64,000 bases of DNA. Origin: Gordius sp. MW1. Its lineage: Eukaryota > Nematomorpha > Gordioida > Gordea > Gordiidae. The notes under the pieces are model-generated. The model saw nothing but the letters and a program-made list of their open reading frames with translations, was not told the DNA's origin and did no database searches. Where the stretch lies: NCBI GenBank assembly GCA_964036665.1, contig OZ038527.1:20482221-20546220 (forward strand). The letters run 5' to 3'. Below, in pieces: positions 12,600-22,123 of this stretch (its first letter is position 1; the number at the start of each line of letters is the position of its first letter). The position numbers and the translations under genes are program-made.

Positions 12600-13964
12600 C
12601 ATTTTCAAAATAACTGTGATACTCCGTATATCTTCTTCTTGATCACGTATTTTGTTCTATAAGTTGGCCTTATTTTAGGACCATGTCTTAATCTAATCAC
12701 CATAACTTTGCTAAGTTGCTCAGGGATAGGTTTGGAAGCTTGCTATTTAGTCATGGCTCTTGTCGCACACTATGCTTGGCCATTGAGCATTCTATTTAAA
12801 TCCTTGCGTCCTTTTGCACAACCTCCTTTTTAACGAATCATTCACCAAGACATTCTCTCATATACTTTAGGTTACTTCAATTTGTCAACGTTGAGTGACG
12901 TTAATCTTAATTTATAATTTTTCCCGCCTGATTCCAAGATCATATTTAGGTGTTTTGATCAATTTTAATCTTTTTAAGTATTACTTCCTTTGTCTCCTTG
13001 AATGGAGCATTGTCATCGCCATATGTCATATACCAAGGAGTTGGTATTTTTTTGTCTCTCATCATTGTATTTATTAGCGCAGACTCTTGATCTTAGCTAA
13101 TTTTTATCTGAAAGGGTTTTGACTCAGTCGTTTTAACATAAAACTTGTGGCTTCATAAATATCTTTCATTAACAGTATATATGCATCAGATAACCTTCTC
13201 AAGCATCACCAGATCAATTAATGAGGCTTTGTGTCCTAAGCCTTATAGAAGTCGATAAAGATTATATGCTTATTTTTTTTGTTTTCCCATGTTGATTATC
13301 CAATATCCATTTTAGGTAAAAACTAGGATTTGCCGACCATAAATATCTACTTTGTCTATATGTCCGCTTCATTCTTCAGCCTTGCTATCAAAACCTTTCT
13401 TATAAGTATCGAAGTGTGATTTGTTATTTTGGTTAGCTGCACTCCAGCGTGTCCCTGTTTTTAAATATTTCCTGCTAGCTTTCTAATGATAGGGAATTCG
13501 TTCTTCTGCCAATATTTTGTTGATTCCCATTTGTCTATAAACAATATCGTGTTCGCTCACTAATGTTCAATAATTTTCTTTTTTGCCAATATTTTGTAAA
13601 TTTCATGGCATTCTAGCCAAGTTTCTATAGGTATTTTACTTGGATCGCACATTTTTATTGGTAATCTGACTTTCTTCGTGAAGGTGTTTAACCATATATT
13701 TATATGTTTGGCTCTATACAGAAAGAGGACAAATTTATAAATTCCATAAAAATACCCCCTTAATCATCGTATCGGTGTAGACATAATTCGCAATTGCAAC
13801 AGCCTTTGTCATAACTTACTTTACTTTCTGATATACCTGATTATTGCAAGCTTTTTCAAATAATATCACCTTTTCTATAGAGTTTCCTGTCTCACCTAGT
13901 GATTAATTTAAGGCCTGGCTTCTTTGGTTTGTTTTAAGGATCATTTTCTCTGTCAAAATTAGCA
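12600..13964 (-). pseudogene. non-LTR retrotransposon fossil, RT and 3' part (copy 1)
   Basis: On the minus strand the decayed sequence is a LINE-type reverse transcriptase region. It contains a degraded YGDD-like box around 13015-13025 and is laid out like the second copy at 32390-33590. Many stops and frame changes are present. The 5' continuation, with endonuclease homology, lies at 15249-15930 beyond a hAT insertion, in the correct EN-then-RT order for the minus strand. It is dead. Confidence 0.55.
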
Positions 13965-13972
13965 ACTCCCAT

Positions 13973-15248
13973 CAGAGACCAGATTGCCCGGCCCGCTGCC
14001 CGACCCGGCCCGTGGGCCGGGCCGGTCTGTCTGAAATTTTACCTTTCGGGCGGGCCCGGGCGGGCACGTTTTACTTTTCGGGCGGGCCCAGGCGGGCACG
14101 CTTTGATAAGATTCGGGCAATTCGGGCATAATTAAATTATTGTAGGGCTAGGGTAGGGTGTGACTTTTTATATAAAATGGATTATTTTTGAAAATTTCTA
14201 GCTAGATTAATTGCCTTACACAGCTTCACCTTTAACACTTCAGAGGTCTGGTGGGGTTATAATGACCCCAAGCCGTTTAAAAATGCTGTGCAAAATAAAT
14301 TCGTTTTCTATAATTATAGGCATAAAATTAAAACCACTTGATCAAATAGACAAATTAATATATTAACAAATTTTGACAAGTTTATATTATAAAATATCTA
14401 AGTTATAGCTATTAGTTTGGGGTAATTAGTACCCCAAATACCATCCGTGTTAACATTTTTGACCCAACCTCTGAAGTGTTAACCAAACCACACTTATAGT
14501 AATATAAAAGATGCATATTTTTTATCCCTCTCGGACCGTGGGCTCAACACAACACAATTTGATTGATTCGAAATGCTATTTAAAATTCTATTTTTTTGTG
14601 TGCTTTATTAAGGGCCGGGCATTCTTCTGATTCTGATCTCTGTCTGTACCCTTTATTTAACCCTTGTTGAGAGTATCGCATTTTTAATGAATTTGTTGAA
14701 TATATACTTTACTATTACTTTTACGTCCTTTCCTTTTTTTATTGCTAACTAACGATCGCATGTGCTGTGCGTGCATGTGCGTGCACGTGCAGTCTAGACA
14801 AACATCCAACTCTCTTAAAAACGTTTTCATATTCATTTTCATTCTATACCCCAAATTAGCACGTTTATCTAAAATACTATTTGCCATCCCGGCGACGAGT
14901 GCGGCTAGCGAAAGAAGCTTTTCTATTGCAGGGAGATTAATAGAAGAAAGACGAACTCGACTATCTCCTGAAATTGTCGATGATTTGTTATTCTTACATA
15001 ATAACTATAAAAAATAAAATAGATGATTTTATATATATATACTCACTGAAATAATTTGGATGAAATAAAAAATTCGGGCTTAATGGACACATGTAATATT
15101 TCGGGCGGGCATTTCGGGCAGCTCTTGCGCTTCGGGCCTGGCCGGGCGGACACTGAGAAGGGTTCGGGCGGGCCGGGTGAGCAATTTAATCATAAAATCA
15201 AACCGGGCCGGGTTCGGGCAAAAAAAATTTAAACAAATCTGACCTCTG
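13973..15248. mobile_element. hAT element with GC-rich ends, inserted in a LINE
   Basis: A 1.28-kb element begins CAGAGACCAGATTGCCCGG and ends CAAATCTGACCTCTG, which form imperfect inverted repeats. Flanks are actcccat (13965-13972) and actctcat (15249-15256), a 7/8 target duplication of the 8-bp length typical of hAT. Both ends carry GC-rich arrays (GGCCCGGGCGGGC types). A hAT transposase C-terminus lies inside (14850-15017). It matches the ends of the 909-bp element at 37677-38585. LINE sequence resumes on the far side, so it transposed into an existing LINE. Confidence 0.8.
14850..15017 (+). pseudogene. hAT transposase C-terminal dimerisation domain, remnant
   Basis: The frame ends with a typical hAT dimerisation motif: PATSAASERSFSIAGRLI, then RRTRLSPEIVDDLLFLHNNY and a stop. 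SERSFS...R.RL.P is the conserved block used for dimerisation in hAT transposases. Only about 55 residues are recognisable. The catalytic RNase H-like core and zinc finger are absent, so the element that carries it is non-autonomous. Confidence 0.85.
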
Positions 15249-15930
15249 ACTCTCATTTCCTACTCCCCAATACCTATAGAATAACTGGTGGTATTTATCT
15301 CTTGTTGAATCCTTCAACATTTCGCATCTAATGTTAGATTCATATGCTTTTCTTCTTCCCGGGATACTCTTCTTTAAAGACCATTAAAAGTGCCATGTTG
15401 CCTGGCGATTTTTTAAACAGCAGTGCCTTGCAATCCTAAATCTTCCATATGATTATTATAAGCAGTCAATTTGACTAGACTTCCTATATTTATGTGTAAC
15501 GATATTCCTGCCGTGTAGAAGTAGCTGCTAACTATGGCCAGGTCTAATAGCCATAGAAATTTAACTTTTTCTTAATCCTTGGACCATACAAGCCCTCCAT
15601 GAATTTGTTTTTAACCTTTAAAATCTTTTCCCAAATTGCCACGCAAAGTTGCCTCAATTCCTTGTTATATTTCTTGTATCTCCTTACAAAAAAGTCACAA
15701 GAACGTTTTTCAGTTTTCACACACCCAATAAATGCATAGGCTCACACCATAATTAAAGGACCTCCCTTTGTAAGCTTTAACTACCACTGTATCTCTAGCA
15801 AAATTGGCTAAGCAGAATATTATACAATTTGGTGACCATTGTAGAATATCTTGTATCCGCCTCCTAACTCCCGAACCAATTGTGCAGCCCTAATGCATTT
15901 CTTGCAGCACGAGTGACAGGACGGGCAAAA
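15249..15930 (-). pseudogene. non-LTR retrotransposon fossil, endonuclease part (copy 1)
   Basis: Minus-strand translation across frames gives pieces typical of the apurinic endonuclease of RTE-like LINEs. KAYKGRSFNYGVSLCIYW is at about 15720-15780. Further along come an IHGGLVW...LLDLAIVSSYF block and a DCKALL...PGNMALLMV block. Order and orientation continue into the RT fossil at 12600-13964, with the hAT element between them. Frames are broken throughout. Confidence 0.6.
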
Positions 15931-16094
15931 GTTTGTTTTTGTAGGCTATTTTGCATTTTTTTACTTTAAGAATAAATTACGTCTAATTAAATTATTTTAA
16001 TAGCCCAGCCAAGGCTAACAAATCTTTCGCTATAAAATTTTATACCTGGTTTCGGAAGAAGGTTTTGGATAAAAACTATAAGCAGGGCGGGCAG
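15931..16094. other. short spacer
   Basis: AT-rich intronic DNA between the LINE fossil and a MITE. It ends in the gcgggcag target of that MITE. Nothing else is seen. Confidence 0.4.
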
Positions 16095-16935
16095 TAAAGA
16101 ACTGCACGGGTGACCCGAAACCCGACCCAGACTAAACCCGACTTCGGGTTGGGTTCGGTTAATGCTTTCGGGTCGGGTTGGATTTAAAGTGTCGGGTCAA
16201 TGGTTATAAATCTTACATTACAAAATACACGGGACATATCTTTCAATTAATGCTATGTAATACCTAATATTTTTAATGAATATCGAGATGTATAATTGAA
16301 GATTTTTAACTCAGTTAATTAAATTCTTTTTATTTAAATTTGATTGTTTTTATTTGGACGCAATTTTAAATTTGAGTCGTGAAAGGTAAAATATAACAAA
16401 GTACTTATTTTGAATTGTACTTAGATAGTGTGAAGTGGTAGTTCATTATTAATTTTAACTACATAAATACATATTCATAAACCAAGATAAGAGTAAGTTT
16501 AAAATTATATGTTAATTTACAAAAATGTATATTTCAAATTAATGCGACCCGATATTGTAGATACTATCATATTTATACATCACTATAATAAATCATTCAA
16601 ATAAATTTAGTAATAAAAATCTGGGGAATTAATTAGTTTCATAAATCGCACTTTAATTTGACGATTTAAATTTTACATACAGCAATTTTTCTTACTCTCA
16701 CGTCAGAACCAAAATTTGAAACGCAAGAAATTTAAACACTTTCGGGTCGGGTCGGGTTCGGGTTAAAAATTTTCGAACACTTATGGGTCGGGTCGAGTTT
16801 GGGGTGAAAAGTTTAAAATGTTTTCAGGTTGGATCGGGGTAAATTTTAAAATGATCTCGGGGTCGGGTTAGGATTTAAAAATTAAAAAAATTTCGGGTCG
16901 GGTTCGGGTTAAAAAAAGGGACTTTGCAGTCTTTA
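16095..16935. mobile_element. hAT-type MITE with CCCGACCC / GGGTCGGG arrays
   Basis: An 841-bp element starts TAAAGAACTGCACGGGTGAC and ends GACTTTGCAGTCTTTA. It is flanked by a perfect 8-bp duplication, gcgggcag (16087-16094 and 16936-16943). Tandem CCCGAACCCGACCC or GGGTCGGGTTCGGG arrays sit just inside both ends around an AT-rich core. The ends match the element at 49535-50634. It has no coding capacity. Confidence 0.85.
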
Positions 16936-16943
16936 GCGGGCAG

Positions 16944-17204
16944 GGTTTAGGCTAAAATTTTTAGGTAGGTTTAAAAATGGATTGAAAAGGTCGTTGTGAC
17001 TTATCTTATGACTAGGGTCACAATTATCTTTCTTAAAAATGTCAACTCTAAATCTTTTATTTTTCTTTATCCCTATCTAAGTCCAGGAGGCAGCTTCCCT
17101 TGATATAAAGATCAGCAAAATTTAATACTTAAAAATTTATTTTATTACTTTATAAAATTTATTTAAGACTGCTTAAATGTAACCCTAAATTTATGTCAGT
17201 TGCA
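16944..17204. other. intronic DNA, nothing recognised
   Basis: Short AT-rich stretch between two transposon ends. Confidence 0.4.
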
Positions 17205-17269
17205 CGCCCAGGTCCATGGGCCGGCGGGTGGTTCGGGCAGCGGGCCGGGTCGGGAATTTCTGGTCTCTG
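17205..17269. mobile_element. solo right end of a GC-rich hAT element
   Basis: The sequence GGTTCGGGCAGCGGGCCGGG then TTTCTGGTCTCTG matches one terminus of the elements at 13973-15248 and 37677-38585. The partner terminus is not visible nearby, so this is a fragment. The flank agtctcat resembles the actcccat target of the neighbouring element. Confidence 0.6.
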
Positions 17270-18505
17270 AGTCTCATTACTTATTTAGTGCAATTGTTGT
17301 GAGTCAGGCAATAACCCCTATAAATTTGTTGCATTACTTGGCGGAAGATGCACTGCACATCATTTAAGAAGGACGCTTTAGCGGTCTAATCCATATTTTA
17401 TCAAAAATATCGAAACCTCTATTTATATCTTAATCGAGATAATAAATTATTAAGCACATTTTTCATACTCTACCTTCAAAAATCCTTGAACTTGCATTTT
17501 TTGTGTTTTTATTTCCCAAAATTTGATCGCTTAATTGTAAAAACATGTTATTAAATCGACTTTGAAATTTAAATTCGTCTATCTAATGATAATTTTATGA
17601 CTTATATTGCTTACTGTAAAGTAAAATCAAAATATTTTATAAGCGCTACCATAGCGATGTGGATAAAACTGTACTGGGTTCGATATCCTCAATTGGAAGT
17701 TATAATAAATATAATTAAAATTATAATATGGGTTAAATTAATATATGCACATGGAGGAGGTGAATGCTATTTTTTATAGGGGGACGAGAGTTTGGGTTTA
17801 ATAATTTACCTTTTGCTTTCCTTATAATATATTATTAGCACATACAATATTATTTATGTTAATCTTTTTATTTATATTAATAGTTTAGGAATAATCCAAA
17901 GCAATCTAAGCTTTACCGATATACTATTACTGATCATCTCTCAATAAGATTTTAATTAGTCTGATTAAACTCATTATTTAGATCTAGTTGTATTAGTAAA
18001 GTGTTAAACCAATCAATGGTATTTAAAGGTTAACTTTTACAGTTTAGTAAGATGAAAAATTAAATTAATTTGAAAAATTATTAAATAAAATTCTAAGAGC
18101 TTCAAAAATTGTTAAAATTTAAAGTTATGACATTGAGGCTAAAATAAAGGATAATATAAGTTATCAACATTATTTTTTCTCCGTACTAAAATTTGCTATT
18201 TAAATCGGCTGCAGTTATAGTTAATTATATTTTAACTTTTTAATAAATCCTCTAAAATTCGAAAGGCTGGAATTTTTAGCTCTGGTTTTGCAGTTTAGTT
18301 ACGATATCAAGATATTATTTTGTCATTAACCCTAATAGCTGATTATAAACTATAACCGGTCGAAATAAGGATAAATAATTTAGCCAACAAGGAAGATTTG
18401 AAAGAGAGGCGCAAACTGACATAGGGAGAGGCATAATGATTTTAAAATAGGAAGTAAATGATGTGTTTCTTTAATATCTAGTTTTTAATCTTTCCATAAG
18501 TATTT
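17270..18505. other. intronic DNA downstream of the DUF229 gene
   Basis: AT-rich, no gene recognised. On the minus strand this is the region 3' of the displaced DUF229 stop codon and may contain its original 3' untranslated region. No clear polyadenylation context stands out. Confidence 0.4.
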
Positions 18506-18574
18506 TAATAATTATTACAGAAACAAAATGGTTTTAAGACTATATTATTTATACAATGCGATTGGTAATCATAT
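18505..18574 (-). pseudogene. displaced C-terminal codons of the DUF229 gene
   Basis: On the minus strand, codons read YDYQSHCINNIVLKPFCFC then NNY and stop at 18505. The DUF229 body 2.9 kb upstream ends ...NAYDYQFHCIN before running out of frame into transposon DNA. Both places encode DYQ(S/F)HCIN because the 29 bases at 18546-18574 are the duplicated target. Cys-rich ends of the form LKPFCFC fit the end of this family. These codons are therefore the original end, cut off by the Penelope insertion. Confidence 0.7.
18546..18574. repeat. left target-site duplication of the Penelope insertion
   Basis: Twenty-nine bases from tatttatacaatg to attggtaatcatat are repeated in the same orientation at 21482-21510 with two adjacent mismatches (CG versus AA). 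They bracket the inverted Penelope dimer exactly. Confidence 0.8.
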
Positions 18575-20087
18575 ATATAATCAATAATTTTCAATCCGTT
18601 TATATAAATTTCATTGTATAAATACGGTGGATTTGGATTGATAGCGTAGGTAGAGGGAAATGGAACGCAATATTTCGGACACTTGTAGTCCATCTTCAGG
18701 AAAAAAAAAAAAAAAGGAGAAGATGAAGTCTCAAAAAATAAAAATGAAGTAAAGTGATTATAACAACGATGATATAGATACAAAAAAAAAAAAAAAAATT
18801 ACAAAAACTGGTTATAGCGAGAAATTAACAATAGCGATTGTAGGGATGGATGTTTTTTATAAGAATAGAGTAGATACATATGGAGATATTAAAAAGGTGC
18901 GAAAAAAGTAAATAGCTAAATAATAAGAGAAAAGGGGGGAACAGAGTTATTTAATATATAAATATAATAACTGTGCTTAACAAATTATAGTTTTGAGTAT
19001 TGAACGGGTAGGTAGACATAGTGAATAATATAAAAATATGTGTGGATGTATGGGCTTGTGGTAATGAAATTGGATGGTCGTTGATTTTGTTTGTTTGTTT
19101 TTTGGGCTTGACGCGGTCGATTAAAACGCTTTCTACGAAATTCCTTTGTTGTATCACGCTATGTGAATGGCAGTCGAGTTATCCAATCTGCCATGTTGAA
19201 TCTTTAACGATAGTTAGGCTTAGGGTAAGGCGGAGTAGGTCGCGCATTTTTGGAGCTTTGTGTCGGTGTTCTTTTTTTTTTTGTTGTTGTTTTTGTCTCT
19301 CCAAGTCTAAAAATTGATGGTAATCGACACAGGAGAATATATTAATTAAAATTAGAGTATTATCTGTTATGAAATTATAAAGGTAGGTGAGGATGGGTGT
19401 GCTTGTAGCTTCGAAATTGGCCGGGTTGGTCGTTGATTTTCGGCTTGAGGCGATCGATCAGGACGCTTTCTACGAATTTCCTTTCTTGGTTGAATCGTGC
19501 TTTGTAAAGAACGGTCGGGTTGTCCCAATCAATGCTATGTTGATTGGTTAGCGAGTGTTCGGCCACGGCGGAGTGTGTTGCGCATCTTGTTAACGGGGCC
19601 TTGTGTTCTTGAATTCTTTGTGCTAAGGTTCTTTTAGTTTCTCCAACGTAAAATTGGTCGCAATCGGCGCAGGAGATTTTATAAATTAAATTAGAAACAA
19701 GATTTTTATCTGTAATGTTATTAATGGGCTTAATTAATGAGAATAGGTTGGATGTGGTTTTCTGAGAAAACTTGAAATTGTCTATTTTGTGAACATGTAA
19801 AATCTTTTTGATTTCTTTTAGGAAATTATTACTAAGATTAGTGTGAAATGGAATAGAGATATAATGATCTGTATTAGGAGTGGAGTCTACATTAGTTGAC
19901 ATTTTAGGGAATTTTAAAAATTTATTTTTAATGTTTGTGAGCAAATCAAGGGGATAATTTAGCTCTAAAAATCTTTGTGTTATATTATCCATTTCAATGT
20001 CTCTATCAGATTCTAGAGAGGGGATAATTTAGCTCTAAAAATCTTTGTGTTATATTATCCATTTCAATGTCTCTATCAGATTCTAGA
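18575..20087 (-). mobile_element. Penelope-like element, left (minus-strand) copy of an inverted dimer
   Basis: A 5'-truncated Penelope-like retroelement reads leftward from the palindrome centre at 20087/20088. It has the GIY-YIG endonuclease frame (19992-19375), a decayed second endonuclease copy, an A/T-rich trailer and a conserved 3' motif (CTGAAGA...GGAC...GTCC-GAAA on the minus strand). No reverse transcriptase is present. Near the centre, about 68 bp (19950-20018) is directly repeated at 20019-20087. Outside the arm, 31 bases (18575-18605) separate it from the target duplication. Confidence 0.8.
19375..19992 (-). CDS. GIY-YIG endonuclease domain of a Penelope-like element (left copy)
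   Basis: The 205-residue product is the C-terminal part of a Penelope polyprotein. The GIY-YIG nuclease nicks target DNA so that reverse transcription can be primed. Visible motifs are LIYKISCADCDQFYVGETKR (the 'GIY' as LIY and the 'YIG' as YVG), the Arg in TLAQRIQEH, HS.....H in the middle, and the catalytic Glu in KFVESVLIDRLKP. The N-terminal 95 residues (FLELNYP...) are the linker after the missing reverse transcriptase. It is identical in sequence to the right copy from its Met onward. Without RT it is not autonomous, though the endonuclease frame itself is intact. Confidence 0.85.
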   Translation of the reverse strand: MDNITQRFLELNYPLDLLTNIKNKFLKFPKMSTNVDSTPNTDHYISIPFHTNLSNNFLKEIKKILHVHKIDNFKFSQKTTSNLFSLIKPINNITDKNLVSNLIYKISCADCDQFYVGETKRTLAQRIQEHKAPLTRCATHSAVAEHSLTNQHSIDWDNPTVLYKARFNQERKFVESVLIDRLKPKINDQPGQFRSYKHTHPHLPL

Positions 20088-20112
20088 TCTAGAATCTGAT
20101 AGAGACATTGAA

Positions 20113-20730
20113 ATGGATAATATAACACAAAGATTTTTAGAGCTAAATTATCCCCTTGATTTGCTCACAAACATTAAAAATAAATTTTTAAAATTCCCTA
20201 AAATGTCAACTAATGTAGACTCCACTCCTAATACAGATCATTATATCTCTATTCCATTTCACACTAATCTTAGTAATAATTTCCTAAAAGAAATCAAAAA
20301 GATTTTACATGTTCACAAAATAGACAATTTCAAGTTTTCTCAGAAAACCACATCCAACCTATTCTCATTAATTAAGCCCATTAATAACATTACAGATAAA
20401 AATCTTGTTTCTAATTTAATTTATAAAATCTCCTGCGCCGATTGCGACCAATTTTACGTTGGAGAAACTAAAAGAACCTTAGCACAAAGAATTCAAGAAC
20501 ACAAGGCCCCGTTAACAAGATGCGCAACACACTCCGCCGTGGCCGAACACTCGCTAACCAATCAACATAGCATTGATTGGGACAACCCGACCGTTCTTTA
20601 CAAAGCACGATTCAACCAAGAAAGGAAATTCGTAGAAAGCGTCCTGATCGATCGCCTCAAGCCGAAAATCAACGACCAACCCGGCCAATTTCGAAGCTAC
20701 AAGCACACCCATCCTCACCTACCTTTATAA
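20113..20730 (+). CDS. GIY-YIG endonuclease domain of a Penelope-like element (right copy)
   Basis: Same 205-residue endonuclease segment as the left copy, starting MDNITQRFLEL. The open frame extends 22 codons further upstream through the palindrome centre to 20047, but that extension reads the opposite copy backwards and is not native. All GIY-YIG landmarks (LIY, YVG, the Arg, the catalytic Glu) are present. The reverse transcriptase that normally precedes it is absent. Confidence 0.85.
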   Translation: MDNITQRFLELNYPLDLLTNIKNKFLKFPKMSTNVDSTPNTDHYISIPFHTNLSNNFLKEIKKILHVHKIDNFKFSQKTTSNLFSLIKPINNITDKNLVSNLIYKISCADCDQFYVGETKRTLAQRIQEHKAPLTRCATHSAVAEHSLTNQHSIDWDNPTVLYKARFNQERKFVESVLIDRLKPKINDQPGQFRSYKHTHPHLPL

Positions 20731-20767
20731 TTTCATAACAGATAATACTCTAATTTTAATTAATATA

Positions 20768-21154
20768 TTCTCCTGTGTCGATTACCATCAATTTTTAGAC
20801 TTGGAGAGACAAAAACAACAACAAAAAAAAAAAGAACACCGACACAAAGCTCCAAAAATGCGCGACCTACTCCGCCTTACCCTAAGCCTAACTATCGTTA
20901 AAGATTCAACATGGCAGATTGGATAACTCGACTGCCATTCACATAGCGTGATACAACAAAGGAATTTCGTAGAAAGCGTTTTAATCGACCGCGTCAAGCC
21001 CAAAAAACAAACAAACAAAATCAACGACCATCCAATTTCATTACCACAAGCCCATACATCCACACATATTTTTATATTATTCACTATGTCTACCTACCCG
21101 TTCAATACTCAAAACTATAATTTGTTAAGCACAGTTATTATATTTATATATTAA
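20768..21154 (+). pseudogene. decayed second GIY-YIG copy inside the Penelope trailer
   Basis: After the intact stop codon, the sequence repeats the endonuclease in degraded form. SCVDYHQF matches SCADCDQF, HKAPKMRDLLRLT matches the HKAPL segment, and FVESVLIDRVKPKKQ matches FVESVLIDRLKPK. Frameshifts and an A-rich insertion break it. The same structure is mirrored on the minus strand at about 18951-19340. It suggests the element arose from tandem copies, which is common in Penelope elements. Confidence 0.75.
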
Positions 21155-21405
21155 ATAACTCTGTTCCCCCCTTTTCTCTTATTATTTAGCTATTTACTTT
21201 TTTCGCACCTTTTTCCTATCTCCATATGTATCTACTCTATTCTTATAAAAAACATCCATCCCTACAATCGCTATTGTTAATTTCTCGCTATAACCAGTTT
21301 TTGTAATTTTTTTTTTTTTTTTTGTATCTATATCATCGTTGTTATAATCACTTTACTTCATTTTTATTTTTTGAGACTTCATCTTCTCCTTTTTTTTTTT
21401 TTTTT

Positions 21406-21433
21406 CCTGAAGATGGACTACAAGTGTCCGAAA
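21406..21433 (+). ncRNA. hammerhead-ribozyme-like motif at the Penelope 3' end
   Basis: CTGAAGA (21407-21413) is followed by the stem GGAC (21415-21418), a 7-base loop, GTCC (21426-21429) and GAAA (21430-21433). This resembles the CUGANGA-stem II-GAAA core of the minimal hammerhead ribozymes described in Penelope-like elements. One extra U sits between CUGAAGA and the stem, and I cannot identify stems I and III with confidence. Activity is unproven. The mirror copy is at about 18673-18699 on the minus strand. Confidence 0.4.
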
Positions 21434-21464
21434 TATTGCGTTCCATTTCCCTCTACCTACGCTA

Positions 21465-22123
21465 TCAATCCAAATCCACCGTATTTATACAATGAAATTG
21501 GTAATCATATGCATTAAGTCTAGATACTTTGATTATATCGTATATTTTATGCATCTTTTCACTATAAGTCAAAGTGGCTTCAAATAAAGCTTTTCCAGGC
21601 TGGGTTTCCACGATTATAATAACCCAATTAGAAGATAACAAGTTTGAATTAGAGTATTTGATAAAAGCATCATTTATACTTTTAAGTGAAAGTAAGGCGC
21701 ACTGATTTTTGTAAGGTTTTAGGATGGTATTTAAATGGCTGATAACTAAATTGGCTCCCCTTTGGGTCAATGGATCGCTTTTAAAATTTGGGAAATGACC
21801 ACTCAAATTACAAGGGCAAAAATGAGCTAATATTTTAGCCGACTCACAAGTTCTATTCAGCGGTATTTCATTGAAAAGGCTGCTGACATATGTTCCCTTG
21901 GCACCGGCTAGATTTTGGTACATAATTTCTGCGGATGTTAAACTATTAAGCGAGCGCTTGGAAGTTATTAGTTTAAGTAAATGCAAGAATGTTTGGTGAA
22001 CGTCAAACGGTGTCGTTATTCTTTCAGTATTTATTTGCAAATTTTTGGAAAATGATTTAAAATAATGTTTAAACCATGGCGGTGGTATTACGAGCAATAA
22101 TGGCATTCGGTCCTCTATCATGC
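21465..22123 (-). CDS. DUF229 family protein, exon 2 (C-terminal, truncated by transposon)
   Basis: This exon starts after the acceptor CCATTAG at 22124 and completes the Gly codon left by exon 1. It reads GMIEDRMPLLLVIPPPWFK, NL...N.ERITTPFDVHQTFLHLL, then C..A..L..FCPCNL. These blocks are the classic C-terminal half of PF02995 (DUF229), a sulfatase/alkaline-phosphatase-fold family of unknown substrate. The native frame continues to about 21511-21482 (NAYDYQFHCIN). It then reads five codons of transposon DNA (TVDLD) to a stop at 21465. The original last 15 or so residues lie at 18505-18574. Total length with exon 1 is 638 residues. Confidence 0.8.
21482..21510. repeat. right target-site duplication of the Penelope insertion
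   Basis: Direct repeat of 18546-18574 (27/29 identical). It lies inside the DUF229 C-terminal codons. Its first 18 bases (to AATGAAATT) are also present in inverted form at 18606-18623, next to the left arm. Confidence 0.8.

Larger units (their letters stand above)
20088..21481 (+). mobile_element. Penelope-like element, right (plus-strand) copy of an inverted dimer
   Basis: Mirror image of the left copy. The GIY-YIG frame is followed at 20768-21154 by a frame-broken second endonuclease copy, then A/T trailer, T tract and the 3' motif CCTGAAGATGGAC...GTCCGAAA at 21406-21433. The arms are nearly identical over about 1.4 kb, with only a few substitutions and homopolymer length changes. That implies recent origin or conversion. 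The insertion interrupts the last exon of the DUF229 gene. Confidence 0.8.

Noticed and set aside
20788..21084. Open frame opposite the Penelope trailer, present as an identical pair with 19021-19317
   Set aside because: Antisense shadow of the decayed endonuclease copy, doubled only because the region is a palindrome.
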